From: Bugula neritina
Taxonomy: Eukaryota; Bryozoa; Gymnolaemata; Cheilostomatida; Bugulidae
Direction of reading: 5' to 3'
DNA length: 64,000 nt
Assembly (NCBI GenBank): GCA_964035545.1
Contig: OZ037767.1
Span: forward strand, 27,079,628-27,143,627
Under the pieces are notes generated by a model. The model was not told where the DNA came from and searched no databases. It was given only the letters and a program-made list of their open reading frames with translations. A program made the translations under genes and the position numbers. Below are positions 1 through 12,900 of this stretch, one piece after another; within the stretch, counting starts at the first letter, position 1; every line of letters starts with the position of its first letter.

Positions 1-272
1 GAGCAACTGAAGACAACAGCACTGTATATCATGTTGTTAGCCATACTTGCAGCAGTGATTTGTACGAGTATACAGAAGTAGTTGTATTGATTTGCCTTTA
101 ACTGTGGTGCAGTGGCAAGCATGGCAATGTGAAAGACACTGATAGAAATAGCAATAAAGTTTATGCATAAAGCGGATATCACAAAACTGGAATTGTCTTT
201 GCACAAGCTATCAATTGTTTCATCAGTGAAGTTGTTTTCTCCTGGTGTGAAAATTGTCGTCAGGTTTTCCAT
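1..272 (-). CDS. Rhodopsin-like GPCR, copy 1, N-terminal part only (runs off window)
   Basis: Reading leftward from the ATG at 270-272, the minus strand is open to position 1 and encodes the first 90 residues of a paralogue of the complete receptor at 8966-9937. What is visible is a short extracellular N-terminus (about 30 residues), TM1 (about 31-52) and TM2 (about 66-89). The rest lies left of the window, so it cannot be judged intact or broken. From residue 31 on, only one residue differs from copy 2 (Gln/His at 62). In the first 30 residues 11 differ. Copy 1 has three N-glycosylation sequons there (NLT, NFT, NSS), while copy 2 keeps only NFT. It is the left partner of the segmental duplication. 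The ligand is unknown. Confidence 0.88.
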   Translation of the reverse strand, partial: MENLTTIFTPGENNFTDETIDSLCKDNSSFVISALCINFIAISISVFHIAMLATAPQLKANQYNYFCILVQITAASMANNMIYSAVVFSC

Positions 273-325
273 CTTGCTTCAAAATTGAACTCTCTACAAA
301 CACAAAACATATAGCTTAAAAACTG

Positions 326-430
326 CACACACACACTCGCACACACTCGCACACACTCGCACACACTCGCACACACTCGCACACACTCGCACACACTCAC
401 ACACACTCGCACACACTCGCACACACATTT
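326..430. repeat. 10-bp minisatellite (ACACACTCGC)n
   Basis: About ten tandem copies just upstream (5') of GPCR copy 1. The equivalent place upstream of copy 2 (about 9990-10046) has a related CA/CGCACA tract, so the repeat predates the duplication and has since diverged. Confidence 0.9.
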
Positions 431-2274
431 AGCGTAACTTCTGTAACTCATACTAACTTATCATTGTTTGAACAACAATTATTTCTATAACATTGCTAAA
501 TCCACCTGTGCAAAGCACTGTACAAACTTTTTTTATAAATAATATAATCTACATATGAAGACCTGATGCAGATTAGTGTAGAACGTTGGCTTAACATCCT
601 TTTTTATCAGTTGGATTATTTTCTCTTGAGAATGCATGATGATGGCAAAAACAACTGTTATTAAAAGAACAAAATTTAGTTGGTACAAATAGTAGAAGAT
701 TTAATATTTAACGCTATATTTTTCAAAAGCAAATATCATAAGCATAACATTTAAAATAAAGAAGTTAATGCAGGCAAGCAAAATATTTAGTAAACATGTT
801 CATTGCAAGATAGTAAATAATGCACTTTTCTTACAGCAAGTTTCCGTTTGGTTCAAATAGTCCAATTTAACTTTAGGAATCTTTACTCAATGCAGTAGTC
901 AGTAGTGTTACAATTAAGGATTTAAGTTGCTAAATTACTATAAACCGGAAAGTAGTAATTGCAGTGTATTGTTTATTGAAGATAAAGTTTTTTTAAGAAA
1001 AATTTATAATCCATATTTTGTTAGTAACAAACATAAACACAATTCTTTTTATCTACATGAATATTTACCATTAGGTTATATACCTACTTATCACATACCG
1101 AGTGATGAAACAAAAACATTTTCTAATAAATGTTGAGAACAAGTGTTAATTGTATTTTGCGGCAAGCACAAGCAATAAACTTGCTAGCTGAAATTATGCA
1201 TTTCCTTTTAATGCTATAGTCACTTACTTTCTTTGGAATAGCAATAAAAAATAACTCGATTTTATTTTACAGGTTTGTAAACAAATAAAAACTTACCTTG
1301 GCTATGTTGTTCAGTGCTGCAGTAACTAAATCGCCAGAATCAATCTATAAAAGAAAAAGTTGTCACTTGAGAAAAAAATGGCCTTTGCTTAAATTAATAC
1401 TTTTTCATTTATTTTAAGCATTTGTCCAGTCTTCTACTTTTAAGAAGTACATGTTCAAGTGAGCTATGCTGATTGTGTTTCACTTTAATAGCATCAAACT
1501 GTTGCAATGTGTACAAACAAACTGCTAAACATGTTGGCAACATAAAATGTAATATATTCTAGAATGCTAGTTTTTGAAAACTAATAGTTTTAATGCTAAT
1601 CCTAGTTTACCAACAGAAGACAAAGAGTTACAAATCAGTGAGGCTTCATAAAATTTCAGTAGTCATTAAAATCCATAGAGGTAATTTAAGCAAGAACTAA
1701 AAAACCAAATGTAAAACGTAATTGTTGTTTCAGATGGAAACAGTATAGCATACCTGCATGTATTAGAACTTATGTAGACCTGGTAAGTTTAGAGAAACAG
1801 AGATATGTTATAGAGCTGCATGTAAGGTAGTGTCTTGTAGCAGTATTTGTTAATGTGCAATGGGCTTTCTAGCCGAGTAACTTTTATAACCATATGGCAC
1901 CTTTTAATCAATATTACTTATAGATTGTTTAATTAGAAATTTTGTAAATTTTAAATTTTGATTAAACAATAATTGAAGTTTTAGGTTTAGTTTACCTTGT
2001 TGATGAAAATGTGGTAATGTTACATAATATCAGAAAATTAATTTGTATAAATTTTGAATTATAGGTTGAATATTTCAAAGGTATATTATTATAATACGTG
2101 CAAAGTAATTAGATTATAACGGAAATTAAATCTGATGATAGCTTATTATACACCCTAATCATATTATGTGCTTGGATTTTAAGTTAATTTAACTCTACCA
2201 AGACTGGTTTATTTTCATGCTGTTTTGTCTTTTATTTTAGATTTATTAATTTGCTTTGTAAAATAGCAATATAT

Positions 2275-2920
<646 letters not shown>

Positions 2921-4629
2921 TTTCAGTGCAGCATGTCACACTGGTACTAATTTCCTGTCTAATTAATTAACTAGCTGGAGAAGACACAAGCTACATGCAA
3001 AGTTGGTGCATAGATAGTCTGCAGTTACAACTTTCAATTACAAAGTTCAATTTCTTGGACATGCTTGTTTCATGAATATTAATTATGTTTCAGTGGCACA
3101 TATAGCTGTCATTTACTATAATATCCTCCATCCACTAATTAATATTCTCGATGTGTTAAATTAGTTATTTGAATTTTTCTAGCACAAAATTTTTATTTTT
3201 ACATGACAAGGGAGTACTGCAAGGAATTATTCCCCTCTGACTGCTGGGTAAAGGCTGTTAGGGTTGGGCCCTTAAGGCATGCATGTTGCTTCTTTTATTC
3301 ACATTGTTTTAGATTGTATTGTAAAAAAACCTTAATATGTCATTTAGTGAACTCGATTTCTTACCTGCATGACGATTACCAAATAGGCCCTTATATATAT
3401 TTACAATGTTACATAATACATAGCATGTGGAACTTTAGTGTAGATTTGAGCAAATGAGTCATTTAAAATTTTTCTGTAAAAGCAATTCCGTAGCTGCTAG
3501 CATGCAAACAAATTCAAACTGATACATTTTAATTTAATGTGGTTCAAGGAAGGCATTATCTTTAGCAGGTAACTTTTCTCTATTGAGATTAGCAACAATC
3601 TATAGATGATGCCATCAACTCTCAGACTATCACACAACATTAAGCTGGAATTTTTAACCTGGCTGCAACTTTTAAAAAATTGAAGTAATCAAAATATAAA
3701 TAATTTAGCTTTTTAATCACCCTAAGCGTGATAATAAAGCATAAGAGATAATTAAAGTAGAACTGTATTTTTAGTTACCGTGTCGTAATCATAGCAATTC
3801 ATCATCTCCAACCTACACCAGGTGTGTTGCAGGTGTGTTGCAGGTATGTTGCAGGTATATTGAAGAGTAAACAATAAACGCAACATAAACTATCACACAA
3901 GCTTTACAAAGAAGTTATTTGTAATTGTTAATTTGTAATGAGTTTATTTCAATACTTCATTTATTTTTTATAACTAATTTTAAAAACTGCTCAATGCATG
4001 AGAAAACTAATAACAATTCTTGATCCAAAAGTTAGCCTAGTAAACCGTCTTTAAACACATGCATCAAACACAAGATAAAAATACTTTATATCATATATAT
4101 GATGCTAATTATGGAAAAATTATATCCCCAGCTTGGACGGTACAATACATCAAGTCAGATCTAGATTTCCAGCAAAAACAGCTAATCAGAAAATTTACCA
4201 CCTTCTAAACAGCCAATAGAGATTTAATACCAGGGAATATAATATTACAAAATATCAACTTTACTAAAATACTTTTAGTAATACATATTCAGAAATGATG
4301 GTTTCAGTATAATCAAAAAACGTAATAATTCAAAAAGATATGGAGTAATAATGTAATATGATAATATTGAAGAATATACTTGGAGTAGTAATAATGAAGA
4401 TAACTATAATGTATTATTAGTGTGTAATATCAGGATCAATTAATATAAATTTGTATGTTCGTATCGTATGACGAATTCTATCAACACTAGTAAAAAATAC
4501 AACAGACTCTATTCATCACATGACTAGGGAGGGGTCACCATGATGGTACAAATAGCAGATGACACGCTGTACAGAACATTCAACATTATGTACTGAGTTT
4601 AGGAGCAATGCTCTGTATTACAGCATATT

Positions 4630-4735
4630 CTATAGTGGTGTACAGTACTGTACTGTATGGTACAGTACTGCAATGTATGGTACAGTACAGTACTGTATGG
4701 TACAGTACAGTACTGACAATGTACGCAAAAGACAT
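4630..4735. repeat. Short tandem repeat of TACAGTACTGTATGG type
   Basis: Partly palindromic GTACTGTA/TACAGTAC repeats. The same site in copy B (about 14278-14297) has only one short TACAGTACAGTACTG stretch, so copy A is about 60 nt longer. This is a length difference within the near-identical part of the duplication. Confidence 0.75.
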
Positions 4736-6326
4736 TTGTAAGACAATCTATAAGCTAATAGCAGGCGTGTAGATAGACAAACTAGTGCCTAGTACACCAC
4801 TGGCTGTATGAGGGTTGCATTTAGTAAGGATTTACAATAAATACCATATTTAGGAGATAGGAGTGTGAAGATTTACTAGTGCATATAAATATTATAATAT
4901 ATAGTTGAAATAAGTTCATAATCAGCGAAGGCAACATTAACACATGTACTAACAATGGCAGCTTAGTCATTGAGGTAACTTTGGTTGGAAGTCATCACTT
5001 GCACACCAGTAATAGTAGCAGACGTACACATTGGTTGTTATACCTGTTGCGATTGGATGATACAAAGCAGATCAGCCAATTGCAGACCAGGTTACAAACA
5101 TCTAGTGGATGGTAGAGTGACCGATCAGCCAATGAGAGGTATTTTTACATACATGTATGTTGACCTTGACCTCACATATATACTCTGTAAGACATACACA
5201 AAGACATTAAAACAAAAATAATTAGAGCTGTAAAATATTCAAGGCATCTGTTGCTCTACAATAAACTGTGACATCACGTCCTATTATAAAGATAGATAGA
5301 GTTACCCTCCACGCTCCTTAGAATACACACAAACTTTAAAAATACATTGTTGTCCAGATATGAGAGTATACAGCAATGGCTAGTGGTGACAGGTGAAAGC
5401 ATCTTTAGATTTGTAATTCATTTTAAGGAGTTTCGAATAGACTAAGGAAATACACTACAGAGAAAAACTTGGTAGGTGTGCACTAGCAATACTAGGCTGA
5501 GGTGCTGACAGTATATTCGAATTATGAGTTATAAATGTATTGCCTAAGTTTATACACATAGCAATGGCTGCGTGACACTAAAGCTGTTGACACCAGACAA
5601 TTACACAACTGAAAACAGCAACACTGCAGCAACAAGTATTACCAGCTGAGCAATGTACAGCCCGCAGATTACTGGTAGAGACAGCTGATTGGACAAATGT
5701 ATTAGCAGTGGTATTCTGATTGGCTGGATTTAATGGGTAGACATTAATACTGAATGTGCTGCTCTTCCATTGGGTAATAAGTTGTTGGGTAAAAAACAGC
5801 TTGAGAAGGCAAGAGATTAGAAGAGAGAATAACCCAACGGAATTTTGTTAGGAAGCAAAAGTATGTACAAATATCAGCTAGTTTAATTCTTTTTAGAATA
5901 AACAGAATCTCATTTCATGAAAATTTTGACAATAACACTGTCCCGGGCAGCTTATGAGGTCAGTATTACTGCATAGAAAGATGACTATTCACACAAAGTG
6001 GTAATTGAGTGAGAGGTTTGGTGACTAGTGAAACTGACATCTTCATTATGTCTGTATACAGATGTTTAACAAAAATTTTCTTTACACTCTACATTTCATA
6101 AATTGCTAAGTAAAAGTTGTAGAATAATACAGCCCTATAACTATTATATAAAAAGTGAAAAAATATAAAACTTGGCAGTAAAATAATGAAAATACTACAG
6201 CCAATGAAATTGCGAATCTTTGATTAAAAAAATAAAATACTGGAGATCAAGATTTATAAAAGAGAAATAATAATTATAAGATTATATATTTAAAGATAGT
6301 GACGACAATATAGTAACACATTGCAA

Positions 6327-6484
6327 CTATGATGGCGTCTCTTCCACTAATACATACCAATATGGTTTATTCTCGTTTTTCGGTCGTTTTAGTTGTACTT
6401 TTAATCGCTTCATACCAACTTGAAAGCCATTCATGGTACCAATGGCATTCTGGGCCGACATGGGGTTATCGTAACTAACAAATC
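6327..6484 (-). other. Duplicated CELF terminal coding exon (exon 14')
   Basis: A second copy of CELF exon 14 with the same 158-nt length, the same acceptor (TTCACAG before the exon) and the same TAG stop. It differs from 15904-16061 at one base, a synonymous Pro codon change (CCG for CCA). It would encode the RNP1 half of RRM3 and the same carboxy terminus. It lies 3' of CELF on the same strand, beyond GPCR copy 2, so it could act as a distal alternative last exon. It may instead be an unused duplication relic. Intron 13 sequence is retained upstream (6485-6622), but exon 13 is absent here. Confidence 0.85.
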
Positions 6485-6894
6485 CTGTGAACAAACAACA
6501 TGTTGTTTCAAAATGTTATGATCTATAACAAACAACTATACTATTTACAGTAATTGTCTTCTTCCTCACTCAAATTTTTCAATTGTGCAATATAACCACA
6601 TATTTTATATTAGAAGTCTTACCGTGTATATATTATGTACATCTACTTGCACATATGCTTGTCTATATGTATGCATGTGTATCTACACATGGAATAAGAA
6701 TTGGGACAGGTCCTGTAAAATGCTTAGATTTTATCTTTACAAGTTTTAATAAAAAATTCAATTTGGCAAGTTGAAAACTTCACCTAGTTGGCTTGCATTT
6801 TAAAAGTCACTTATTAAAATTACTGTTTTGTGATAACCGACCGATTTCAAAATAATAGTTAAAAGGAATGATAAATTCCTGTAAATACCTGTAT

Positions 6895-7238
<344 letters not shown>

Positions 7239-7739
7239 TACTTTATTGATTAGATGACTTACTAAAAGAGTGTTAAACAGTCTACCCTTGTGGATATTGA
7301 GCATCATGCTAGTGTAAAATTACCTTCTTTCACTTTATAGTATTTTTGAATTATCCCATTGCTTGATGGGTATTTAGAATATTTTAGTTTCAAAAGTACA
7401 TTATACTACGTTTATTGTTCTAATCATAACCTATAACTTTTAATTCATATATGCCATAGTATGTGTGTCTTGTTAATTTAACATGAGTTATTAAAATGAG
7501 TTTTTCTTTCCAACAACAAAATGAGATGACAACTACAAGAGCACAGCAAATAGCCTGGAATCCAGTTGAAGATAACGCTGCCTTAAGTCAACATATGCAA
7601 AAATAAAAGCAAGCCTCTCAAAAATTTTCTTAGATGCACAAATTTATGCATGACTGTTATGTTATAGTTTGCAGTTTAAAAAAGTTATTATATTATAGCA
7701 TCTAATCTATTGGCAATATTGAGGTGTTCTCAGAGCTTT

Positions 7740-8011
7740 ACTTTTCAATCCCAACACTGAGGACAAGTTGATTTTCTGGGGGTTTGATAGCTGGCAACTT
7801 CTTTTGCTCGAGGGCCAAGTTCAGAGGTCAGCCAGAACGAAGGGACACATGATTGTTCACATAATAACTTTTATTATAATAAAGTAATCTGTCACCAAAC
7901 CTATACTGTGCTAGTCATGACAGTTTTTACTTCTCTTGAGGATTAAAAGGCCCACTGAAAAATGGGCAAAAGACCACAAGTGGCCCTGGGGCCCCCAGTT
8001 GCTCACCCCTG
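7740..8011. mobile_element. Degenerate hAT-like non-autonomous transposon remnant
   Basis: The right edge AGTTGCTCACCCCTG (7997-8011) reads CAGGGGTGAGCAACT on the other strand, the terminal form typical of hAT (Charlie/ZBED-like) elements. GC-rich subterminal GGCCC blocks lie next to it, and a GCTCGAGGGCCAAG block near 7806. I find no clear left terminus or 8-bp target duplication. It is non-coding, and its left limit is approximate. Confidence 0.4.
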
Positions 8012-8661
8012 ATATACACCATGACAGTATACACAATAAATATTAATGTAGAATTCTCAATTTTATTAAACTGAATGATTTATGAATAAAATATATTTCT
8101 TGAAAACAAAACCGCCAATTTATTCAATTGATTCATTTTAATGAAGGCTACAATATTAAGCCTGTTAAACTCATTGTAACAACCCTGGAAAGGACTACTA
8201 TCTGCTATTTCACATATCAGTATTTTATTTACCAAATTTACAAAATAAAGACACAAATTAATATTACTGTAGTATTTCACAACTAAGTCTTTGACGAAAA
8301 ATAACAGTAACATGAAATTACATACAATTATATATAATATAATATATTGATTATTGGATCTTTACCAAACACTCAAATTAATTATTATAATACTTTATTA
8401 CATATTACAAATTAATGAACCGTAGTGCTGCAAAAGTACAACATATTATTTTGCTATATATCTACACTTTTATCAAAGTATACAAAATATATTACACTAT
8501 ATTGTCATGTAAATATGACAAAGTTACAATAGAAAGATATATTAAGGAATTATAAAGTTAAATTCTAGCATCACATTACTACACAAGTGCAAAAAAAGTT
8601 TAATGCAACTTGAAGCATTCATTTTCAAATATATTCATAAACAATAATTATAAATAAAACA

Positions 8662-8745
8662 TCAGGCCACCAGTTGGATTTGAACTCTTACACTGCCCAC
8701 TCATTTACCTTTTTGAGCTAGCTTTCACCTGCTACATTGTCAACT
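8662..8745 (-). mobile_element. tRNA-derived SINE fragment (minus strand)
   Basis: On the minus strand, a box A-like TAGCTCAAAAAGG (8708-8720) precedes a box B-like AGTTCAAATCC (8676-8686). Spacing is shorter than in a true tRNA, and the flanks do not form an acceptor stem. This suggests a decayed tRNA-type SINE head rather than a working tRNA gene. Confidence 0.35.
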
Positions 8746-8873
8746 TTTAATTTTTTAAATAATCAAGATATGTTGTTCAAAATTTCTAGAATTAACTTTC
8801 CAACTTAAAAATCATATGCAGCAATTTCAATGTTAAACTTTCATGTCTAGACACAATATTTAGGTATTTAAAT

Positions 8874-8879
8874 TTTATT
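8874..8879 (-). terminator. Candidate poly(A) signal of GPCR copy 2
   Basis: AATAAA on the minus strand, 87 nt downstream of the TAA stop of the receptor gene. The position fits a short 3' UTR. In AT-rich DNA such hexamers are frequent, so this is only a likely signal. Confidence 0.4.
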
Positions 8880-8965
8880 TTGGTTGTCATCCTGAAAAAT
8901 TGTTCCTATAAACAAAACTCCGACAATATAACTATTGCAAAAACTTCTTTTGTAAAATTTGTCTT

Positions 8966-9937
8966 TTAACCTTGTAGAGGGTTCACTCTTCCATGGTTGA
9001 CATTACAAAACATTTGCTTCACTCTTGAACGATATGAACGATTCATATATATAAACAGCAACACATTGAGCACACCGAAAAGAAGTTGTGGAGGAACGCA
9101 TATTTCTCTGAATAACACAAGATTTATCCCACTATTAGAACTAGATATGTTTGTTGACATTCCGATGGTAAGAGCCAGCATTGGTAAAAATGTTGTATAG
9201 TACAAAGCAACAGTAAACAACATATGTTTCGCAGCATTTTCTACTCCACCTCCACCAGTATTCCCAGGTCCAGCTCTTTTAGACATAGCCCTTAATTCCA
9301 TAGCTAGTTTAATGGCTAATATAAAAGTTCCAATGGCAGAAACTAAGACAAGAACAATAATTAGAAGAATACTGAAGCTGTTTGAGCCTTCTCTTGCAAT
9401 AAATATTGTTTTAATAACAGAATGCTGCACTGCCATGAGCAGAACCATACAGCCCCAAATGCTAAATGAACACTTGTTAATGTTGTTGACAAATCTGTTG
9501 TCTGAATACTGGAAAGGTTTGCAAATTCCTAAATATTTGTCGTATACAGCCAGTGTCATGATCCAAAACCTTGAGATAAGTATGCCGTCTCTCAGCGTGG
9601 AAAAAATAGTATCTAAAGTGATTTGTAAACTGAGAGACTCTATATTCAAGAGACTTCGTCTTATAGAGCAACTGAAGACGACAGCACTGTATATCATGTT
9701 GTTGGCCATACTTGCAGCAGTGATTTGTACGAGTATACAGAAGTAGTTGTAGTGATTTGCCTTTAGCTGTGGTGCAGTGGCAAGCATGGCAATATGAAAG
9801 ACACTGATAGAAATAGCAATAAAGTTTATACATAAAGCGGATATCACATAATCGGGGTTGTCTTCGCATAATCCATCAGTCATTTCATCAGTGAAGTTGT
9901 TTTCTCCTGGTGTGGATATTGCTATTACGTTTTCCAT
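8966..9937 (-). CDS. Rhodopsin-like (class A) GPCR, copy 2, single exon, 323 aa
   Basis: An intact intronless gene for a seven-helix plasma-membrane receptor. Segments are about: TM1 31-52, TM2 66-89, TM3 105-131, TM4 155-178, TM5 188-211, TM6 237-260, TM7 272-299. A DRY-type motif appears as DKY (133-135), followed by an ICKPF stretch like the IL2 of many class A and olfactory-type receptors. TM6 keeps a proline (TFLPM). TM7 has NVLLFIY where NPxxY is usual, so the proline is replaced. I see no cysteine pair suited to the TM3-ECL2 disulfide. IL3 carries a glycine-rich run (224-231). One N-terminal sequon (NFT, 14-16) is present. An AATAAA lies 87 nt past the stop. The family is clear; the ligand and G-protein coupling are not. 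It is a lineage-specific type, possibly chemosensory. Confidence 0.9.
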   Translation of the reverse strand: MENVIAISTPGENNFTDEMTDGLCEDNPDYVISALCINFIAISISVFHIAMLATAPQLKANHYNYFCILVQITAASMANNMIYSAVVFSCSIRRSLLNIESLSLQITLDTIFSTLRDGILISRFWIMTLAVYDKYLGICKPFQYSDNRFVNNINKCSFSIWGCMVLLMAVQHSVIKTIFIAREGSNSFSILLIIVLVLVSAIGTFILAIKLAMELRAMSKRAGPGNTGGGGVENAAKHMLFTVALYYTTFLPMLALTIGMSTNISSSNSGINLVLFREICVPPQLLFGVLNVLLFIYMNRSYRSRVKQMFCNVNHGRVNPLQG

Positions 9938-12900
9938 CTTGCTTCAAAATTGAACTTTCTACAAAGACGAAACAGTAACTAAAAAGCTGCACATGCCCAC
10001 ACACACACACATGCACACAGACACGCACACACGCACACACGCACATACACATTTAGCGTAACTTCTGTAGCTGATATTAACTTAACATTGTTTGGAAAAC
10101 AATTATTGCTACAAATTTAGTGCTAAATCCAGTTGTGCAAAGCACTTTACCTATATTATAATCTGCATATAAAAACCTGACGAAGAATGGTTTAGAAAGT
10201 TGGTTTGACATCATTTTTGCTAGTTAAATTATTTTTTTTTGAAAATGCATGATGATGGCAAAAACAAATCTCTGTTACTGAAAGAACATATTTTATTTAG
10301 TATAGACCATGGAAGATTCAATACTTAAAGCCAAATTTTTTGAAAGAAAATATTATTAGCATAATATTAAAATAAAAAAGTTAATGCATGCAAGCAAAGA
10401 ATTTAGTAAAAATTTCCATTGCAAAGTAATAAATAGTGCACTTTCATTATAGCAAGTTTCTGCTTAGTTCAAATAGTATAATCTAATTTAAGAAATTTTT
10501 GCGGTTATCATAATGTAATATTGCAATGTATTCATTATTAACAATGTACTTTCTTTAAGCAAATTTATAATCTTTATTTTATTTATGGAAAACATAAACA
10601 CAATCCTTTCTATTCACAGGAATATTTACCATTAGGTTGTACCTATTTATCACATACTGTGTAATAGGACCAAAATATCTTGCATTAAATGATGAGAACA
10701 AGTTTTTTGTATTTTGCCGCAAACACAAGCGACAAACTTGCTAGCTGAAACTAGGCATTTCATTTTAATGCCATAGTCAATTATCTTTTTTAGAATGTCA
10801 ATAAAAAATAACTATTTTATTTTACATATTTATAAGCAAATACAAACTCACCCTCACTTTGTTGTTTAGTGCTTCAGTAACAAATTCGCCAGATTCTATC
10901 TAAAAAAAAGTTGTCACTTGAGAAGAACATGATGTTTGCTTAAATTATTATCTTTTTATTCATTTTAAACATTTGTCCAGTCTCCTACTTTTAAGAAATA
11001 CTTGTTTGAGTGAGTCAATATAATTGTGTTGGCACTTTAATAGCATTAACCTGTTGCAGTGCACTGCAAACAAACTGCTAGACATGCTACTATAAAAGTT
11101 TCAGCAATTTTGCTTATAGTAGCATAAAATACAATATCTCATGAAAATGCAATAAGATTTTAGTTTTTTGAGTACTAATAGTTTTAATGCTACTCATTTA
11201 CCAACAGAAGACTAAAAGTTACAAATCAGTGGAAGCTTCATAAAGTTTCAGTAGTAATCAAAAAACAACATTTAAAAATTCAAGCAGCGGTTAGAAAAAA
11301 CAAGTCAAAACCGTCGCTGTTTTACACGCAAACAGTATATATAGCTTACCTGTATTACAACTATGCGTAGAGCTTGAAAGTGTAGAGAACATAGATATGT
11401 TATGTAGCTGTGTGAGTGTCTTATAGCAGCATATTATGTCGATGTGCAGTAGGCATTCTAGCCGAGTAACTTATATAACCATGAGTTATTTTAATCAATA
11501 TTATTTATAGATTGTTTAATTAAACTTTTGTCTACCCTAAAGCTTGGTTAAACAGGAATTAAAGTTTTAGGTTTAGTTTACTTTGCTGATAGAAATGTAA
11601 TAATGTTACATAATATTAAAAAGAAATTAAATTGCATGTGTAAAGTTTGCATTATAAGTTAAGTACCTACTTTGAAAGTGTTACATGTTACAAAGTCAAC
11701 ACAGAAATGACAATGCACACAAAATTTAAGTAAATTTATATGACTTTTTATTTGTACATATGTATAGCAAATACAACTTTTTTGGTAAAAAGTTAACCTA
11801 GTTAATAAACTAAAATGTGCAAAATATGTCTACATCTTAAATTAAAGTTTATTAACGAATGATTACATTTTAAAAAACAATATTCTCTGTTATTGACACC
11901 TACCATCCTCTTATAAAAGTAAAAAACCTAATTTAGTTTACTAATTGTACCTAACAAAATGTGATCTTACTAAATTATGCTCAGATGCAATTTTTTTACA
12001 TATCGTCTTCAAGCAAAAGCAACGTAATATCTTACAAGCATATAAATGAAGTTTTGCAGCATACTTTTAGAACAAGTGTTTATAGTAACAGTTTTTAAAT
12101 ATAAAAATTAAGGTTGTTAAAATAGACTGTGCTTTAATTATTGATGATGAACCGAAAAGAGCAGTCAGCAAGAAAAAGTTATTACACTTTCATAAACAAC
12201 TCTCAACTTTTTGTTCATATCGTAATAGGAGCTAAAAATATTTAGACTACAGTCAAGTTTGTGGAGCAAAGCAGCAGCCATGTTGCTTCTAAAATTAATT
12301 AAAAATATTGTTATGATGTAAACATTATAGTATTTTATTACATATGTTATTAGCCCTCTATATGTAATTAACGTAAGATATTATTGGTAGGATATATTAT
12401 GACTTGAAAAAAATTTTTTAGTATCATTTTGTATGTATAATATATTATATTATATAATATATACATAATTATATATACATAATTATATATACATATACAA
12501 TGTATACAATGTATATAGGCTATTACACCATCATTTTAGCCTACTTTGGATGTTTCAATTTCAGGTGCAGTATGTCACACTGGTACTAATTTCCTGTCTA
12601 ATAGACCACTTGGAGAAGACACAAGCTACAAGTTGATGCATAGATAATCTGCAGTTACAACCGTTAATTATAAAATTCAATTTCTTGGACATGCTTGTTT
12701 CATGAATATTAATTATGTTTCAGTGGCATATATAGCTGTCATTTACTATAATATCCTCCATTCACTAATTAATATTCTCGACGTGTTAAATTAGTTATTT
12801 GTATTTTTCTAGCACAAAATCTTTATTTTCACATGATAAGGGAGTACTGCAAGAAATTATTCCCCTCTGACTGCTGGGTAAAGGCTGTTAGGGTTGGGCC

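Noticed and set aside
3203-3457. 84-codon ORF conserved with 12833-13087
   Set aside because: The whole surrounding 3.5 kb is almost identical between duplication copies, so conservation of the frame carries no weight. No motif, splice pattern or codon bias supports a gene.
4985-5221. 78-codon ORF conserved with 14565-14801
   Set aside because: Same reason: it lies within the near-identical part of the segmental duplication and shows no protein features.
9312-9746. 144-codon plus-strand ORF opposite the GPCR
   Set aside because: It is antisense to a clear seven-helix receptor and has no features of its own.
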